A stretch of 64,000 nt of DNA from Microbispora catharanthi (GCF_006334915.2 NZ_VDMA02000012.1:124001-188000), one strand, 5' to 3'. Shown: positions 16,479 through 30,429, counted from the first letter of the stretch. Made by a program: numbers and translations. The notes: generated by a model not told the origin, from the letters alone.

Positions 16479-17884
16479 CGGTGGCGTTCAGCGGCAGCCG
16501 GGAGGGCCAGGCGCCGCTGACCTGGGGACAGCGACTCATATGGCGGGCGGTCCACCTGATGGGCGACAGCCAGACGTTCCTGAGCTGCCCATGGGTGCTC
16601 CCGGTGTACGGCAGGCGCGACCTCGGCAGCGTCCTGGACGCGCTGCGCGTGCTGCTGGAACGCCACGAGAGCCTGCGTACGACCTTCGCTCTCACCCCGG
16701 AAGGGCCGGTGCAGCGGGTCCGCCGCGGCGGCGAGCTAGCCGTGGATCTGGTGGACGCGGGACAGGAACGGGCGCTGCGGGTCGCCGAGCGGCTCGCGGG
16801 CGAGCTGGGCCGGACGCCCTTCGCACACGACCGGGACCTGCCGCTGCGCTGCGCCGTCGTCGTCAAGAACGGCCGCCCCATGGCGCTGGCGGTCGCCTTC
16901 TCCCATCTGGCGGTGGACTTCCAGGCGCTGAACACGCTGTCGGAGGAGTGGAAGGCCCTGCTGCGCGGCGAGGAACTGCCGCCCGCCGAGTGGCAGCCGA
17001 TGGACCAGGCGGCCGCGGAGCGCGAGGAGCCGTACCCCGCCCGCTCGGCCAGGTCCGTCCGATACTGGCACTCCGTGCTGGCGGAGGGGCCGCTCGACGT
17101 GTTCGACCATCCGCCGCGTGAGGCGGACGACCCGCGGTTCATCGAGGTCGGCATGGAGTCGGTGGCGCTCGCCACCGCGGCGCAACGGCTGGCCGAGCGC
17201 TGGACGATGAGCACGACCAGCGTGCTGCTCGCCGCCTGCGCCACCGTGCTGGCCGTCGTAAGCGGCCGTCCGCGTGCGGTCATGCAGCTCGTGCACAGCA
17301 ACCGCCGCGACGCGCGCGTCCGCACGATGGTCGGCACCGTGGAGCAGGACGGCCTGTTCGTGCTCGATCTGCCCGCCACGGACTTCGCCGCCGCCTGCCG
17401 GGCCGCGCAGCGGGGGGCGCTCAGGGCGTACCGCAACGCGCACTACGACCCGTTCGAGATGCAGGCGATGCGGGAGGAAATCGGCCGCCGCCGCGGCCGG
17501 GAGCCGGACCTCGACGCGTTCTTCAACGACAGGCGGACCGTCGGCACCTGGCCGGGCCTGCCTCCCGTCGGCCCCGACGAGGACGTGGCCCGCCTCACCG
17601 AAAACACCAGGACGTACGTCACGAACGCCTGGCCGGGTGTCCGGTTCAAGGCGTTCTTCACGGTCGTCTCGGCCCCCGACACCGGGAAGCTCAGCCTCAT
17701 CGTGGACACCGCCTACCTGCCCCCGCACACCGCGGAGGCGATGCTGCGCGGCGTCGAGGCCCTGCTGGTCCGCGCTCTCACAGAGGAGGTCCCGATCGCC
17801 GCCGTCCCCGAGGTGTGCGGGGTCGGCCCCTACGACGGGCGGCTCAGGACTGCTGGATCGCCAGGCGCAGACCGAAGCCGATGA
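16472..17884 (+). CDS. Stand-alone condensation-domain-fold protein (variant active site)
   Basis: 470 residues of the CoA-dependent acyltransferase/NRPS condensation fold. The N-terminal subdomain holds VLLERHESLRTTFALTPEGP and the active-site motif reads FSHLAVDFQAL. This keeps the second His and Asp of HHxxxDG but replaces the first His with Ser and Gly with Phe. The C-terminal subdomain (TSVLLAACATVLAVVSGRPR, and the DAFFNDRRTVG latch-like region) is present. No carrier or adenylation gene is adjacent. It may be a free acyl/aminoacyl transferase or a non-catalytic relative. It converges on the LysE gene with a 41-bp overlap. Confidence 0.8.
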   Translation: MVTVAFSGSREGQAPLTWGQRLIWRAVHLMGDSQTFLSCPWVLPVYGRRDLGSVLDALRVLLERHESLRTTFALTPEGPVQRVRRGGELAVDLVDAGQERALRVAERLAGELGRTPFAHDRDLPLRCAVVVKNGRPMALAVAFSHLAVDFQALNTLSEEWKALLRGEELPPAEWQPMDQAAAEREEPYPARSARSVRYWHSVLAEGPLDVFDHPPREADDPRFIEVGMESVALATAAQRLAERWTMSTTSVLLAACATVLAVVSGRPRAVMQLVHSNRRDARVRTMVGTVEQDGLFVLDLPATDFAAACRAAQRGALRAYRNAHYDPFEMQAMREEIGRRRGREPDLDAFFNDRRTVGTWPGLPPVGPDEDVARLTENTRTYVTNAWPGVRFKAFFTVVSAPDTGKLSLIVDTAYLPPHTAEAMLRGVEALLVRALTEEVPIAAVPEVCGVGPYDGRLRTAGSPGADRSR

Positions 17885-18485
17885 CGATGAGGCCGGTGAG
17901 CCGGTCCAGGCCGCGCTTGACCGCCGGCCTGCGCAGCCAGCCGCGCAGAATTCCGGTGAACCCGATGAGCACGGCACTCCACACCAGCGCCTCGCAGACG
18001 TGGACGCCCGCCAGCAGTACGCCCATCACCGCGTGCGGCACGCCTTGGGGCATGAACTGCGGCAGCACCGCGACGTAGAAGGCGCCCACCTTCGGGTTGA
18101 GCAGGTTCGTCAGCAGGCCCCGCCGGAACGCCCGTCCCCATCCGGCCTCCGGCGGGCCGGGCGGTGCGACGTCCTCCATCCGGCTCGTGCGGCTCGTGCG
18201 GCTCTGCCAGAGCATCCTGCCGCCCATCCAGACCAGGTATGCGACACCCGCCCACCGCAGCACCTCGTACGCCACGTGGGAGGCGGTGAGGAGAGCGGAC
18301 AGGCCGGCGGCCGTGAGCAGGCCCCACAGCAGGGTGCCGACCTGGATGCCGAGCACCACGGCCCAGGCCGGTCGCCGGCCGGCGAGCAGCGACGTACGCA
18401 GGATCAACGCCGTGTCCAAGCCGGGCGTGAGCGTGAGCAACGCCACGATGACGGCGAACGAGGCGATCGCACCATAGACGTTCAC
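17844..18485 (-). CDS. LysE/RhtB-family amino-acid exporter
   Basis: 213 residues from GTG 18485 (an ATG at 18545 is possible but lacks an RBS). Six hydrophobic helices are visible. The LysE-family signature near the start is ALLTLTPGLDTALILRTSLL, and LLNPKVGAFYVAVLPQFMPQ lies in the middle. Predicted inner-membrane exporter of amino acids or derivatives. The C-terminus overlaps the convergent condensation-like gene. Confidence 0.87.
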   Translation of the reverse strand: MNVYGAIASFAVIVALLTLTPGLDTALILRTSLLAGRRPAWAVVLGIQVGTLLWGLLTAAGLSALLTASHVAYEVLRWAGVAYLVWMGGRMLWQSRTSRTSRMEDVAPPGPPEAGWGRAFRRGLLTNLLNPKVGAFYVAVLPQFMPQGVPHAVMGVLLAGVHVCEALVWSAVLIGFTGILRGWLRRPAVKRGLDRLTGLIVIGFGLRLAIQQS

Positions 18486-18638
18486 GACGGCCACCGTAAC
18501 CCACGCGCACGCACCCGGCTTGACCCTCTTCACATCGACGGGCACCCTGCCGTGGTGATCACCGTCCGGATGAACGACGCCGCGGCCGAGGCCCTGGGTT
18601 CCCTGTCGAGACGGCCAAGCCGGGCGCGCCGGTTATGG

Positions 18639-19163
18639 TCACCCCGGCGACAGGACCAGGACCGCGTGGTCGGGCGCCACGCTCGCGAGCCGCAGGCGGA
18701 TGTCGCCGATCCTGCCGGGCCGTCCCAGGGCCAGCGTCAGCCCGCCCTCCGTCCGGCAGCGGCCGTTGACGCAGTCCTGGCTGACGCTGGTGTTCATGCC
18801 CTCGACGTGGAAGGCACCCGCGCCCGCTTCGAAGCGCAGCCGCAACTCGCCCCGGTCGAGTGCGACGATCGTGATCGCGTCGAGGCCGGTCTTCCGGTCG
18901 AGCCGCAACCGGTCACCAGGACGGACCGCCACCTCGCAGTCGGCGTTCCGGCACGCCTCCGGATGGTCCGCGGCCGATACGACCGACGAGCTAGGCGAGG
19001 GCGACGCGGCGGGGACCGCGGTGGACACCGGGCCGCCCGTGGCCACGGGCCGCGGCCGCATCTGCGGCTCCGGGGTCCCGCACGCCGTGAGCAGCACGGC
19101 CACCGGAACGGCGACGAGGCCGGCCCGGCCGATCAGGCGGGACGCGTACGGTCCTCGACGCAT
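18639..19163 (-). CDS. Putative lipoprotein of unknown function
   Basis: 174 residues from ATG 19163. The signal peptide ends in a lipobox (VAVLLTAC), with a Ser/Pro-rich linker after it. The mature domain holds four Cys (EACRNADCEV and SQDCVNGRCRTEGG), probably two disulfides, in a beta-rich fold. Predicted to be anchored on the outer face of the membrane. No family recognised. Confidence 0.75.
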   Translation of the reverse strand: MRRGPYASRLIGRAGLVAVPVAVLLTACGTPEPQMRPRPVATGGPVSTAVPAASPSPSSSVVSAADHPEACRNADCEVAVRPGDRLRLDRKTGLDAITIVALDRGELRLRFEAGAGAFHVEGMNTSVSQDCVNGRCRTEGGLTLALGRPGRIGDIRLRLASVAPDHAVLVLSPG

Positions 19164-19289
19164 GACTCTCCCCGAGACCACGACGGCTACGCCGGTCAAT
19201 GGCACCGGCGGCCGGAGCGGCCCAGGCCCCGCCGCTCGGCTCGTTCGAGCCTTCCCCGAGCCCGGCGGCCCCAATCCCCGAAGCGGGGA

Positions 19290-20111
19290 TCACAGGAGGA
19301 GCGCGCCGGTGATCTGATGGGCGGTCCTGCGCACGGCCGCACTCAGGCGCGGCAGCGCCGCCGCTCCCACCGGCGCGGCGACCGCGACGACCATGCACAC
19401 CCCGCCGTCCGGGCCGCCGAAGACGGGCGCGGCGACGCAGCACACTCCCTCGGCGAACTCCTCCCGCGCGTACCCCACGCCCTCGCCGCGGACGGCCGCG
19501 AGCTCGCGTTCCAGCGCGGCCGGCGCGGTCACCGTACGGCCGGTCATCCGCCGCAGGGCCGGGGCGGCGAGGAACGCGGCGCGCAGGCCTGCGTCGTAGG
19601 CGAGCAGCACCTTGCCCGTGGCCGTGCAGTGCAGCGGCGCCCGGTCAACGCCGTCCGACGGCGACTTGACCCGGTTGTGCCCGTACAACCGCTCGACGTA
19701 CGCGACCTCGAATTCGTCCCGCACGGCCAGGTTGACCGTCTGCCGGGTGGCCTCGTACAGCTGGAGCAGGTGCGGCAGGACCGCCCTGCGGGAGCCGGGC
19801 AGGCGACGGCCCTGGACCGCCCAGCCGCGCGGTGGCACGAGGTCGGCGAGGCGTCCGCCGACCGTGTAGTCGCCGCCCGTGCGCGTGACCAGGCCCCGCC
19901 GCTGCAGGGTCCCGAGCAGGCGATGGGTGGTGGTCTTGGAGAACCCGGTGGACCGGTGCACCTGGGTCAGGTTCATCGGCCTCATGCCGGCGGCGAGGCA
20001 CAGGAGGATTTCTATCCCGCGTTCCAGGCTGCCCAGCGCGGAGGCCGCCTCCGCCCGGCGGGCGCGATCCAACGGTACGAACAACCTCACCCCGCGACGC
20101 TCGAGAACCAC
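19290..20111 (-). CDS. IclR-family transcriptional regulator
   Basis: 273 residues. The N-terminal winged helix is GIEILLCLAAGMRPMNLTQV, followed by HRSTGFSKTTTHRLLGTLQR. The effector-binding domain holds the family pattern HCTATGKVLLAYDAGLRAAF and GYAREEFAEGVCCVAAPVFG. The region before residue 25 is not conserved and the start could be internal. Target genes are unknown; the adjacent ArsR/SDR pair is a candidate. Confidence 0.88.
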   Translation of the reverse strand: MVLERRGVRLFVPLDRARRAEAASALGSLERGIEILLCLAAGMRPMNLTQVHRSTGFSKTTTHRLLGTLQRRGLVTRTGGDYTVGGRLADLVPPRGWAVQGRRLPGSRRAVLPHLLQLYEATRQTVNLAVRDEFEVAYVERLYGHNRVKSPSDGVDRAPLHCTATGKVLLAYDAGLRAAFLAAPALRRMTGRTVTAPAALERELAAVRGEGVGYAREEFAEGVCCVAAPVFGGPDGGVCMVVAVAAPVGAAALPRLSAAVRRTAHQITGALLL

Positions 20112-20177
20112 ATCCTGATCGGCCAGCGGTCACCTTAGCCGTGCCGCACGGCGCATGAGGGGCGAATGCGCGGCTCC

Positions 20178-20487
20178 TCAGCCCTGCAGCGCGCGGCTTG
20201 AGGACGCCAGCCCGACCTGCCGGCCCACTTCGTCGCACTCCGCCGCGGCCAGCACGGGAGCGAGCAGGCCGGGGAACCGGGTCTCCAGGTCGTCCCGGCG
20301 CAGCACGACGAAGCAGCGGGTGCCCTCCTGACGGGTGCGGGTGATCCCGGCGTCGCGCAGAACCCTGAGGTGATGGCTGAGCGTCGACTTGGCGACCGGG
20401 GCCCGCAGCTCCCCCCCATCCGCGCTCCCGCCCGTCGGCCAGCAGCCGGACCAGCCCCACCCGGATCGGGTCACTGAGCGCCGCCAT
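20178..20487 (-). pseudogene. ArsR-family HTH regulator, frameshifted at a G7 tract
   Basis: From ATG 20487, [20 protein letters not shown] starts an ArsR winged helix. The frame breaks at a run of seven C on the plus strand (20411-20417). With six, it would read [20 protein letters not shown] and continue through [20 protein letters not shown] to the natural end at 20178. One extra base is the only lesion. This could be a recent mutation, a slippage-prone phase-variable tract or a sequencing error. It is divergent from the SDR, with only 24 bp between starts. Confidence 0.75.
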
Positions 20488-20511
20488 GACCGCGGTGAGG
20501 GAAGAGTCGTC

Positions 20512-21276
20512 TTGACCGGACAGTCAGCCGGCCGCTTCGCCGGCCGGGTCGTCGTCGTCACCGGTGCGGGCTCGGGCATCGGACGCGCCGCCGCCCTCGC
20601 CTTCGCACACGCCGGCGCCCAGGTCCTCGGGATCGGCCGCCGCGCACACGCCCTCGAGGAGACCGCCCGGCAGCACCCGCGCATCGCCGCACTCGCCGCC
20701 GATGTTCGCGGCGCGGGCTCGCCCGAGACGATCGCGCGCACGGCCGTCGACCGCTGGGGCCGGTTGGACGTGCTGGTCAACAACGCCGGCGCGACCACGG
20801 TCATGCCGCTGGCCGAGACGACGGCGGCGCGCGTCACCGACCTGTTCGACCTCAACGTCACCGCGCCCAGCCTGCTCGCCCGAGCGGCGCTGCCCCACCT
20901 GCGGGAAACACGCGGATCGATCGTCAACATCTCGAGCACCTACGGCCACCGGCCGCTGCCCGGCGGGGCGCACTACGCCGCTTCGAAAGCCGCGATCGAG
21001 CACCTCACCCGCAGTTGGGCGCTGGAACTCGCCGGGGACGGGATCCGGGTCAACGCCCTGGCCCCCGGGCCGACCGAGAGCGAGGCACTCACCGCCGCCG
21101 GTCTTCCCGAGACCGTCGTCGAGCAGACCAAGCAGGACGAGGCCCGTCGCATCCCCCTCGGCAGGCGTGGCGAGCCCGGAGAGGTGGCCGAGTGGATCCT
21201 CCACCTCGCCGATCCCGCCGCGACCTGGCTCACCGGCCAGGTCCTCACCCTCGACGGCGGTCTGGAGCTCACCTGA
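20512..21276 (+). CDS. SDR-family oxidoreductase (classical)
   Basis: 254 residues from TTG 20512, chosen for GAGGGAAGAG upstream. Classical SDR motifs: cofactor [15 protein letters not shown], catalytic Ser region [11 protein letters not shown] with YAASK (Tyr/Lys), and a C-terminal [10 protein letters not shown]. Predicted soluble NAD(P)-dependent alcohol/ketone oxidoreductase. The divergent ArsR gene probably regulates it. It ends 57 bp from the convergent encapsulin gene. Confidence 0.88.
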   Translation: MTGQSAGRFAGRVVVVTGAGSGIGRAAALAFAHAGAQVLGIGRRAHALEETARQHPRIAALAADVRGAGSPETIARTAVDRWGRLDVLVNNAGATTVMPLAETTAARVTDLFDLNVTAPSLLARAALPHLRETRGSIVNISSTYGHRPLPGGAHYAASKAAIEHLTRSWALELAGDGIRVNALAPGPTESEALTAAGLPETVVEQTKQDEARRIPLGRRGEPGEVAEWILHLADPAATWLTGQVLTLDGGLELT

Positions 21277-21333
21277 CCCGGGGAACCGCATCCGGCCGAG
21301 GTGATCCCCGAGCACCCCGGCCGGATGCGTACC

Positions 21334-26353
<5,020 letters not shown>

Positions 26354-26596
26354 GGCACATCACCCCATCTGTGATCGGCACGGCGGCCGGTTGTTCGGTG
26401 ACTGGACACGCTCGTCGCCGAGCGGCGGAGGGGGAGAGAAAAGATCAGAGTCGTACCGGCCCGGACAGGGCCACACCGCGTGCACCGAATGCGCCGGGTG
26501 CCCGTACGGCCGCACGTGGATGCGGCCGGAGTGTTCCGGCGGCGGGAGCAAGGAGAGCGGGAGTCAGGAGAGAGGCGGGCGTACCGACCGCGCGCC

Positions 26597-27709
26597 TCAC
26601 CGGACGCGGCGGGTGAGCCGCTCGGTGAGCACCGCGAGAGCCCGCGCCGCCTCCGGGGCGATCGCGCAGTCGCTCAGCGCGCCGAGCGCCTGCCCCGCCC
26701 GCAGGGCGATGAGGTCCTCGACCTCGCCGAGGGCGCCGGTGTCCACGATGATCTGCCTGAGCTCGGCCGCCCGCCGTTCGTCCAGGTCGGGGGCGCCGTG
26801 CCAGGTCCGCAGCCGGTCCCGTTCCGGTCCTCGCGCCCGCGCGTACGCGTACGCCATGAGCACGGTCCGCTTTCCCTCACGCAGGTCGTCGAGGACCGGC
26901 TTGCCGGTGACGGCGGGGTCGCCGAAGACGCCGAGGACGTCGTCGCGCAGCTGGAACGCCTCCCCGAGCGGCAGGCCGAACCGGGAGTACGCCTCCAGCA
27001 GGGCGGGCGGGGCCCCGGCGAGCGCCGCGCCGATCTGCAGCGGGCGCTCCACGGTGTATCGGGCCGTCTTGTAGCGGATCACCGTCAGGGCCTGTTCGAC
27101 GTCCGCGTCCGCGCGGGCGTGCGCCAGGATGTCGAGATACTGCCCGGTGACGACCTCCGTGCGCATCCGGTTGAACAGCGCGCGCGCCGCCCGCCCCCGC
27201 GCGTCGCCGGCGGCGGCGTCCGCGAGCAGCTCGTCCGCCCACGCTTGCGCGAGCACTCCGAGCAGGATCGCGGCGGACTGGCCGAAGGTCTCCGCGCCCG
27301 TCCACCGTGGGGCCCCGGCGAGCCCCCTGTGGATGGTCGGGCGCCCGCGGCGCAGCTCGCTGCCGTCCATGACGTCGTCGTGGATCAGCAGACCGGCGTG
27401 GTAGAGCTCCAGCGCCGCGCCGGTGACGACGGCCCGGTCCTCGTGCGGCTCCTCGCCGCCCGCGCCCCGCCAGCCCCAGTAGCACAGCAGCGGCCGGATG
27501 CGCTTGCCGCCCTCGACGACGAACTCGCGGAGCAGCCGGTAGCCCTCGGCGACGTCCGGATCGCCGACGGGGGGACGCCGGGCGTCGAGGAAGCCGGCCA
27601 GCAGCTCGTCGACCCGTCCCCGGACGGCGCTCGTGACGGCGGCGACGCCGCCGGTGTCACCGACGCCGGTGATCCCCTTGATGGACGTGTCCACGGTGTC
27701 CGCGGTCAT
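26597..27709 (-). CDS. Polyprenyl (isoprenyl) diphosphate synthase
   Basis: 370 residues. All E-IPPS motifs are present: GGKRIRPLL, first aspartate-rich LIHDDVMDGSELRRGRPT, and second FQLRDDVLGVFGD. It condenses IPP with allylic diphosphates and plausibly supplies FPP, the geosmin synthase substrate; product length is not provable from sequence. The first about 25 residues (MTADTVDTSIKGITGVGDTG) are not part of the catalytic fold and could be a shell-targeting extension. It lies 243 bp upstream of shell copy 2 on the same strand, so it may be co-transcribed or have its own promoter. Confidence 0.92.
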   Translation of the reverse strand: MTADTVDTSIKGITGVGDTGGVAAVTSAVRGRVDELLAGFLDARRPPVGDPDVAEGYRLLREFVVEGGKRIRPLLCYWGWRGAGGEEPHEDRAVVTGAALELYHAGLLIHDDVMDGSELRRGRPTIHRGLAGAPRWTGAETFGQSAAILLGVLAQAWADELLADAAAGDARGRAARALFNRMRTEVVTGQYLDILAHARADADVEQALTVIRYKTARYTVERPLQIGAALAGAPPALLEAYSRFGLPLGEAFQLRDDVLGVFGDPAVTGKPVLDDLREGKRTVLMAYAYARARGPERDRLRTWHGAPDLDERRAAELRQIIVDTGALGEVEDLIALRAGQALGALSDCAIAPEAARALAVLTERLTRRVR

Positions 27710-27831
27710 GCTCGGCCTCCTCGCTCGGCGAGCCGGTATCCCTTGCGGAAAGTTACTTAATGAACACGCAAAGTAGAACCGGCCGTTCCGATAGTCGGAA
27801 CTTCTCGCCCCGCCGCACTCGGACCGCCCAG

Positions 27832-27905
27832 CTCAGTCGGCAACTGTGCTGCTCAGTCGGCTCTGCCGAACCGTGCTACTTAGTCGGCTCTGCCGAACTG
27901 TGCGA
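27832..27905. repeat. 27-bp tandem duplication at 3' end of ABC permease gene
   Basis: Two 27-bp units (27852-27878, 27879-27905) differ at three positions. A third, shortened unit (27832-27851) lacks 8 bp. The permease stop codon (TAA, 27880-27882) lies in the last unit, so the downstream units are duplicated 3' ends, each with its own in-frame stop or disruption. Confidence 0.8.
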
Positions 27906-28734
27906 TCGCGGTCGCGAGCAGGGCGAGCCCGAGGACCGCGAGGACGGCCACCTCGACGGGGATGGGCACGTGCCATCCGCCCCACGTCAGCCCCGGCGCG
28001 AGCCGTTCCCGTACGGCGGGCGCCAGGTTCAGATGTGCGAAGACCAGCCGCCTGATGGGATCCACGGCGTACGAGAGCGGGTCGATCCGGTTGAGCGCGG
28101 TCAGCCACGCGGGCAGGTTCGAGGCGGGGAACATCGCGCCCGACATGAAGTACAACGGCATGATCAGCAGCTGGTTGAGCGCCATGAACGACTGCATCTG
28201 CCTGACCCGCACGGACATCGCGACCCCGAAGGCCGTGATGGTGAAGGCCAGCAGCACCTGGATGCCGAACACGCCGAGCATCAGGCCCGGCGCGTACGGC
28301 ACGCCCACGGGACCCGCGATGCAGATGACGACGAGGCCCTGGAAGGCCGCGACGGTGGCCCCGCCCAGGCATTTTCCGAGGACGATGGCCCCGCGGGACA
28401 CCGGCGCGACCAGCATCTCGCGCAGGAAGCCGAACTCCCGGTCCCAGACGATCGAGGCGGCCGAGGACATGGCGGTGAACAGGACGGCCATGGCGAGGAT
28501 GCCCGGGTAGAGGAAGGTCCGCAGACCGAGCCCGCCGGTGCCGCCCGAGGTGAGCTGCGACAGGCCGGTGCCGAGGACGAACAGGAACAGGAACGGCTGC
28601 ACGAGAGAGGTGAGGATGCGCAGCGGGCCGTTGAAGAACCTGATGATCTCCCGCTGCCAGACCACCTTGACGGCGCGCAGCTCGCTCATCGCGCTGCGCC
28701 CGGGCACCCGGACCGCCGTGACGGGCACGGTCAT
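27880..28734 (-). CDS. ABC-2 type drug/lipid exporter permease (DrrB-like)
   Basis: 284 residues with six predicted membrane helices and the ABC-2 permease pattern (FFNGPLRILTSLVQPFLFLF near the N-terminus, MPLYFMSGAMFPASNLPAWL near the middle). Start ATG 28734 overlaps the ATPase stop (ATGA), so the two are coupled; an internal ATG at about 28689 is possible. It forms the membrane half of the exporter. Its 3' end has been tandemly duplicated. Confidence 0.88.
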   Translation of the reverse strand: MTVPVTAVRVPGRSAMSELRAVKVVWQREIIRFFNGPLRILTSLVQPFLFLFVLGTGLSQLTSGGTGGLGLRTFLYPGILAMAVLFTAMSSAASIVWDREFGFLREMLVAPVSRGAIVLGKCLGGATVAAFQGLVVICIAGPVGVPYAPGLMLGVFGIQVLLAFTITAFGVAMSVRVRQMQSFMALNQLLIMPLYFMSGAMFPASNLPAWLTALNRIDPLSYAVDPIRRLVFAHLNLAPAVRERLAPGLTWGGWHVPIPVEVAVLAVLGLALLATAIAQFGRAD

Positions 28735-29717
28735 CGCCAGCCTCCTCGCGCCGCGGCGAGCGCGGCCGGGCCGCGTGCGCCGCCGGTCGCCTCCGCGTCG
28801 CGGATCGACCGGCCGGTGTAGGACATGAACACATCGTCGAGGCTGGGCCGGGCCACGCTGACGGACCGGATCGGCAGCCCCGACCGGGAGAACAGCTCCG
28901 GCACGAACCGCTCCCCCTCGTCCACGTGGAAGACGACCACGTCCCCGGACGCGACGGCCCGGATGCCGAACCGTTCGTCCAGCGCGGCGACGGCCGCCGC
29001 GCCGTCGTCGGTCTGGATCTGGACGCGGTCCTCGCCGACACCGGCCTTCAGCGCGGCGGGGGTGTCGAGCGCGATGATCCGGCCGCCGTCCATGATGGCG
29101 ATGCGGTCGCAGTGCTCGGCCTCGTCCATGTAGTGGGTGGTCAGGAAGACCGTGATGTCCTCGGCATCCTTGAGCTCCCGGATGTAGGACCAGATGGAGC
29201 TCCTGGTCTGCGGGTCCAGGCCCACCGTGGGCTCGTCGAGGAACAGCACCCGCGGCGAGTGCAGCAGGCCGCGGGCGATCTCCAGTCTTCGTCTCATGCC
29301 GCCCGAGAACGTCGCGACCCTGGCTTCGCGCCTGTCCCACAGCCCCACCATCTCGAGCACTCCGCGTAGCCGTGGACCGACGTCCGCGCGGGGCACGCCG
29401 TACAGCTCGGCGTGGAAACGCAGGTTGCGCTCGGCCGTCAGATAGCCGTCCAGCGTCGGGTCCTGGAACACCAGCCCGATCGAGCGCCGCACCCTGTCGC
29501 GTTCGCGCACCACGTCGTGTCCGGCCACGCGCGCCTCGCCGGCCGTGGGCGTGGTCAGGGTGCAGAGCATGCTGATCGTCGTGGACTTCCCGGCGCCGTT
29601 CGGGCCGAGGAAGCCGAAGATCTCCCCTCTTCGCACGGTCAGGTCGATGCCGCGTACGGCCTCGACGTCGCCGTAGTGCTTGGCCAGACCGGTGGTTTCC
29701 ACCGCCGGATGCGTCAT
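28731..29717 (-). CDS. ABC exporter ATPase (daunorubicin-resistance DrrA type)
   Basis: 328 residues from ATG 29717, preceded by GGGGGAGGCGGG; an ATG at 29735 would add six residues and sits inside the operator. Walker A GPNGAGKST, signature FSGGMRRRLEIARGL, Walker B VLFLDEPTVGLDP, and a C-terminal DrrA-like extension after about residue 220. Powers export of a hydrophobic drug or lipid with the next gene. It is divergent from a TetR repressor with an operator palindrome between them. Confidence 0.92.
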   Translation of the reverse strand: MTHPAVETTGLAKHYGDVEAVRGIDLTVRRGEIFGFLGPNGAGKSTTISMLCTLTTPTAGEARVAGHDVVRERDRVRRSIGLVFQDPTLDGYLTAERNLRFHAELYGVPRADVGPRLRGVLEMVGLWDRREARVATFSGGMRRRLEIARGLLHSPRVLFLDEPTVGLDPQTRSSIWSYIRELKDAEDITVFLTTHYMDEAEHCDRIAIMDGGRIIALDTPAALKAGVGEDRVQIQTDDGAAAVAALDERFGIRAVASGDVVVFHVDEGERFVPELFSRSGLPIRSVSVARPSLDDVFMSYTGRSIRDAEATGGARGPAALAAARGGWR

Positions 29718-29734
29718 CCCGCCTCCCCCATTCA

Positions 29735-29766
29735 TTACACTTGGTGTAACAGTACACCAGGTGTAA
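29735..29766. promoter_or_regulatory. TetR operator palindrome between ABC exporter and tetR
   Basis: Two 14-bp arms (TTACACTTGGTGTA at 29735-29748 and TACACCAGGTGTAA at 29753-29766) with 4-bp spacing and one mismatch. It sits directly upstream of both divergent genes, so it is the likely binding site of the TetR protein encoded at 29786. Confidence 0.8.
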
Positions 29767-29785
29767 CCAAGGAGGCCGATACGCT

Positions 29786-30427
29786 GTGCCCATGAGTGCG
29801 GGCGGACTGCGGGAGCTGAAGAAGAACCGGACCCGGCAGCTCATCGCCGACACCGCGAACGCGCTCTTCCGGGCCCGGGGGTTCGACGAGGTCACCGTGG
29901 ACGAGATCGCGGCGGCCGCGCAGGTGTCGAAGAAGACGGTGTTCAACCACTTCCCGACCAAGGAGGACCTGGTCTTCTACCGGGCCGAGGACCGGGAGGC
30001 CATGTCGCTGGCGGCGGTCACCGAGCGCCCGGCCGGGCTCTCCATCCTCGACTCCTTCCGGGCGCTGTGCCTGGCGCAGACCAGGTTCGTCCCGGGCATG
30101 CGGCGCGACCTCGTCCATCCGCGCAGCTTCTTCGACCTCGTCAGCGGCAACCCCTCGTTGCAGCGGAAGATGCACGAGGTCAACGAGCGGATCACCCGGG
30201 TGCTCGCCGACGCGCTCGCGGCCGAGGCGGGCGCCGAGCCCGGCGATCCGCTGCCCCGCATCGTCGCCTCGACGCTGGTCGGCGCACAGCGGGCGCTCTA
30301 CCGGCGGCTGCGGCAGCGGGTGCGGGAGGGCGGGCCCGACGAGGAGATCGAGCGCGCCCACCGCGCGGACGTCGAGCGGGTCTTCGACCTGCTGGGCAGG
30401 GGTCTGGGCGGCTATCCGCCGGCCTGA
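29786..30427 (+). CDS. TetR-family repressor of the ABC exporter
   Basis: 213 residues from GTG 29786 (AAGGAGG 10 bp upstream; ATG 29792 is possible). TetR HTH: ADTANALFRARGFDEVTVDE, then IAAAAQVSKKTVFNHFPTKE. The ligand domain is poorly conserved, as usual. Divergent orientation and the shared palindrome argue for local repression of the exporter genes and itself. Confidence 0.9.
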   Translation: MPMSAGGLRELKKNRTRQLIADTANALFRARGFDEVTVDEIAAAAQVSKKTVFNHFPTKEDLVFYRAEDREAMSLAAVTERPAGLSILDSFRALCLAQTRFVPGMRRDLVHPRSFFDLVSGNPSLQRKMHEVNERITRVLADALAAEAGAEPGDPLPRIVASTLVGAQRALYRRLRQRVREGGPDEEIERAHRADVERVFDLLGRGLGGYPPA

Positions 30428-30429
30428 CT

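Noticed and set aside
17274-20138. 954-codon open frame on the plus strand
   Set aside because: It overlaps four genes with clear families on both strands and is Arg/Pro/Ala-rich without motifs. It is a high-GC shadow frame.
27880-29961. One long minus-strand frame through ABC permease and ATPase
   Set aside because: The reading frames of ATPase and permease differ. The proteins are separate with an ATGA overlap at 28731-28734.
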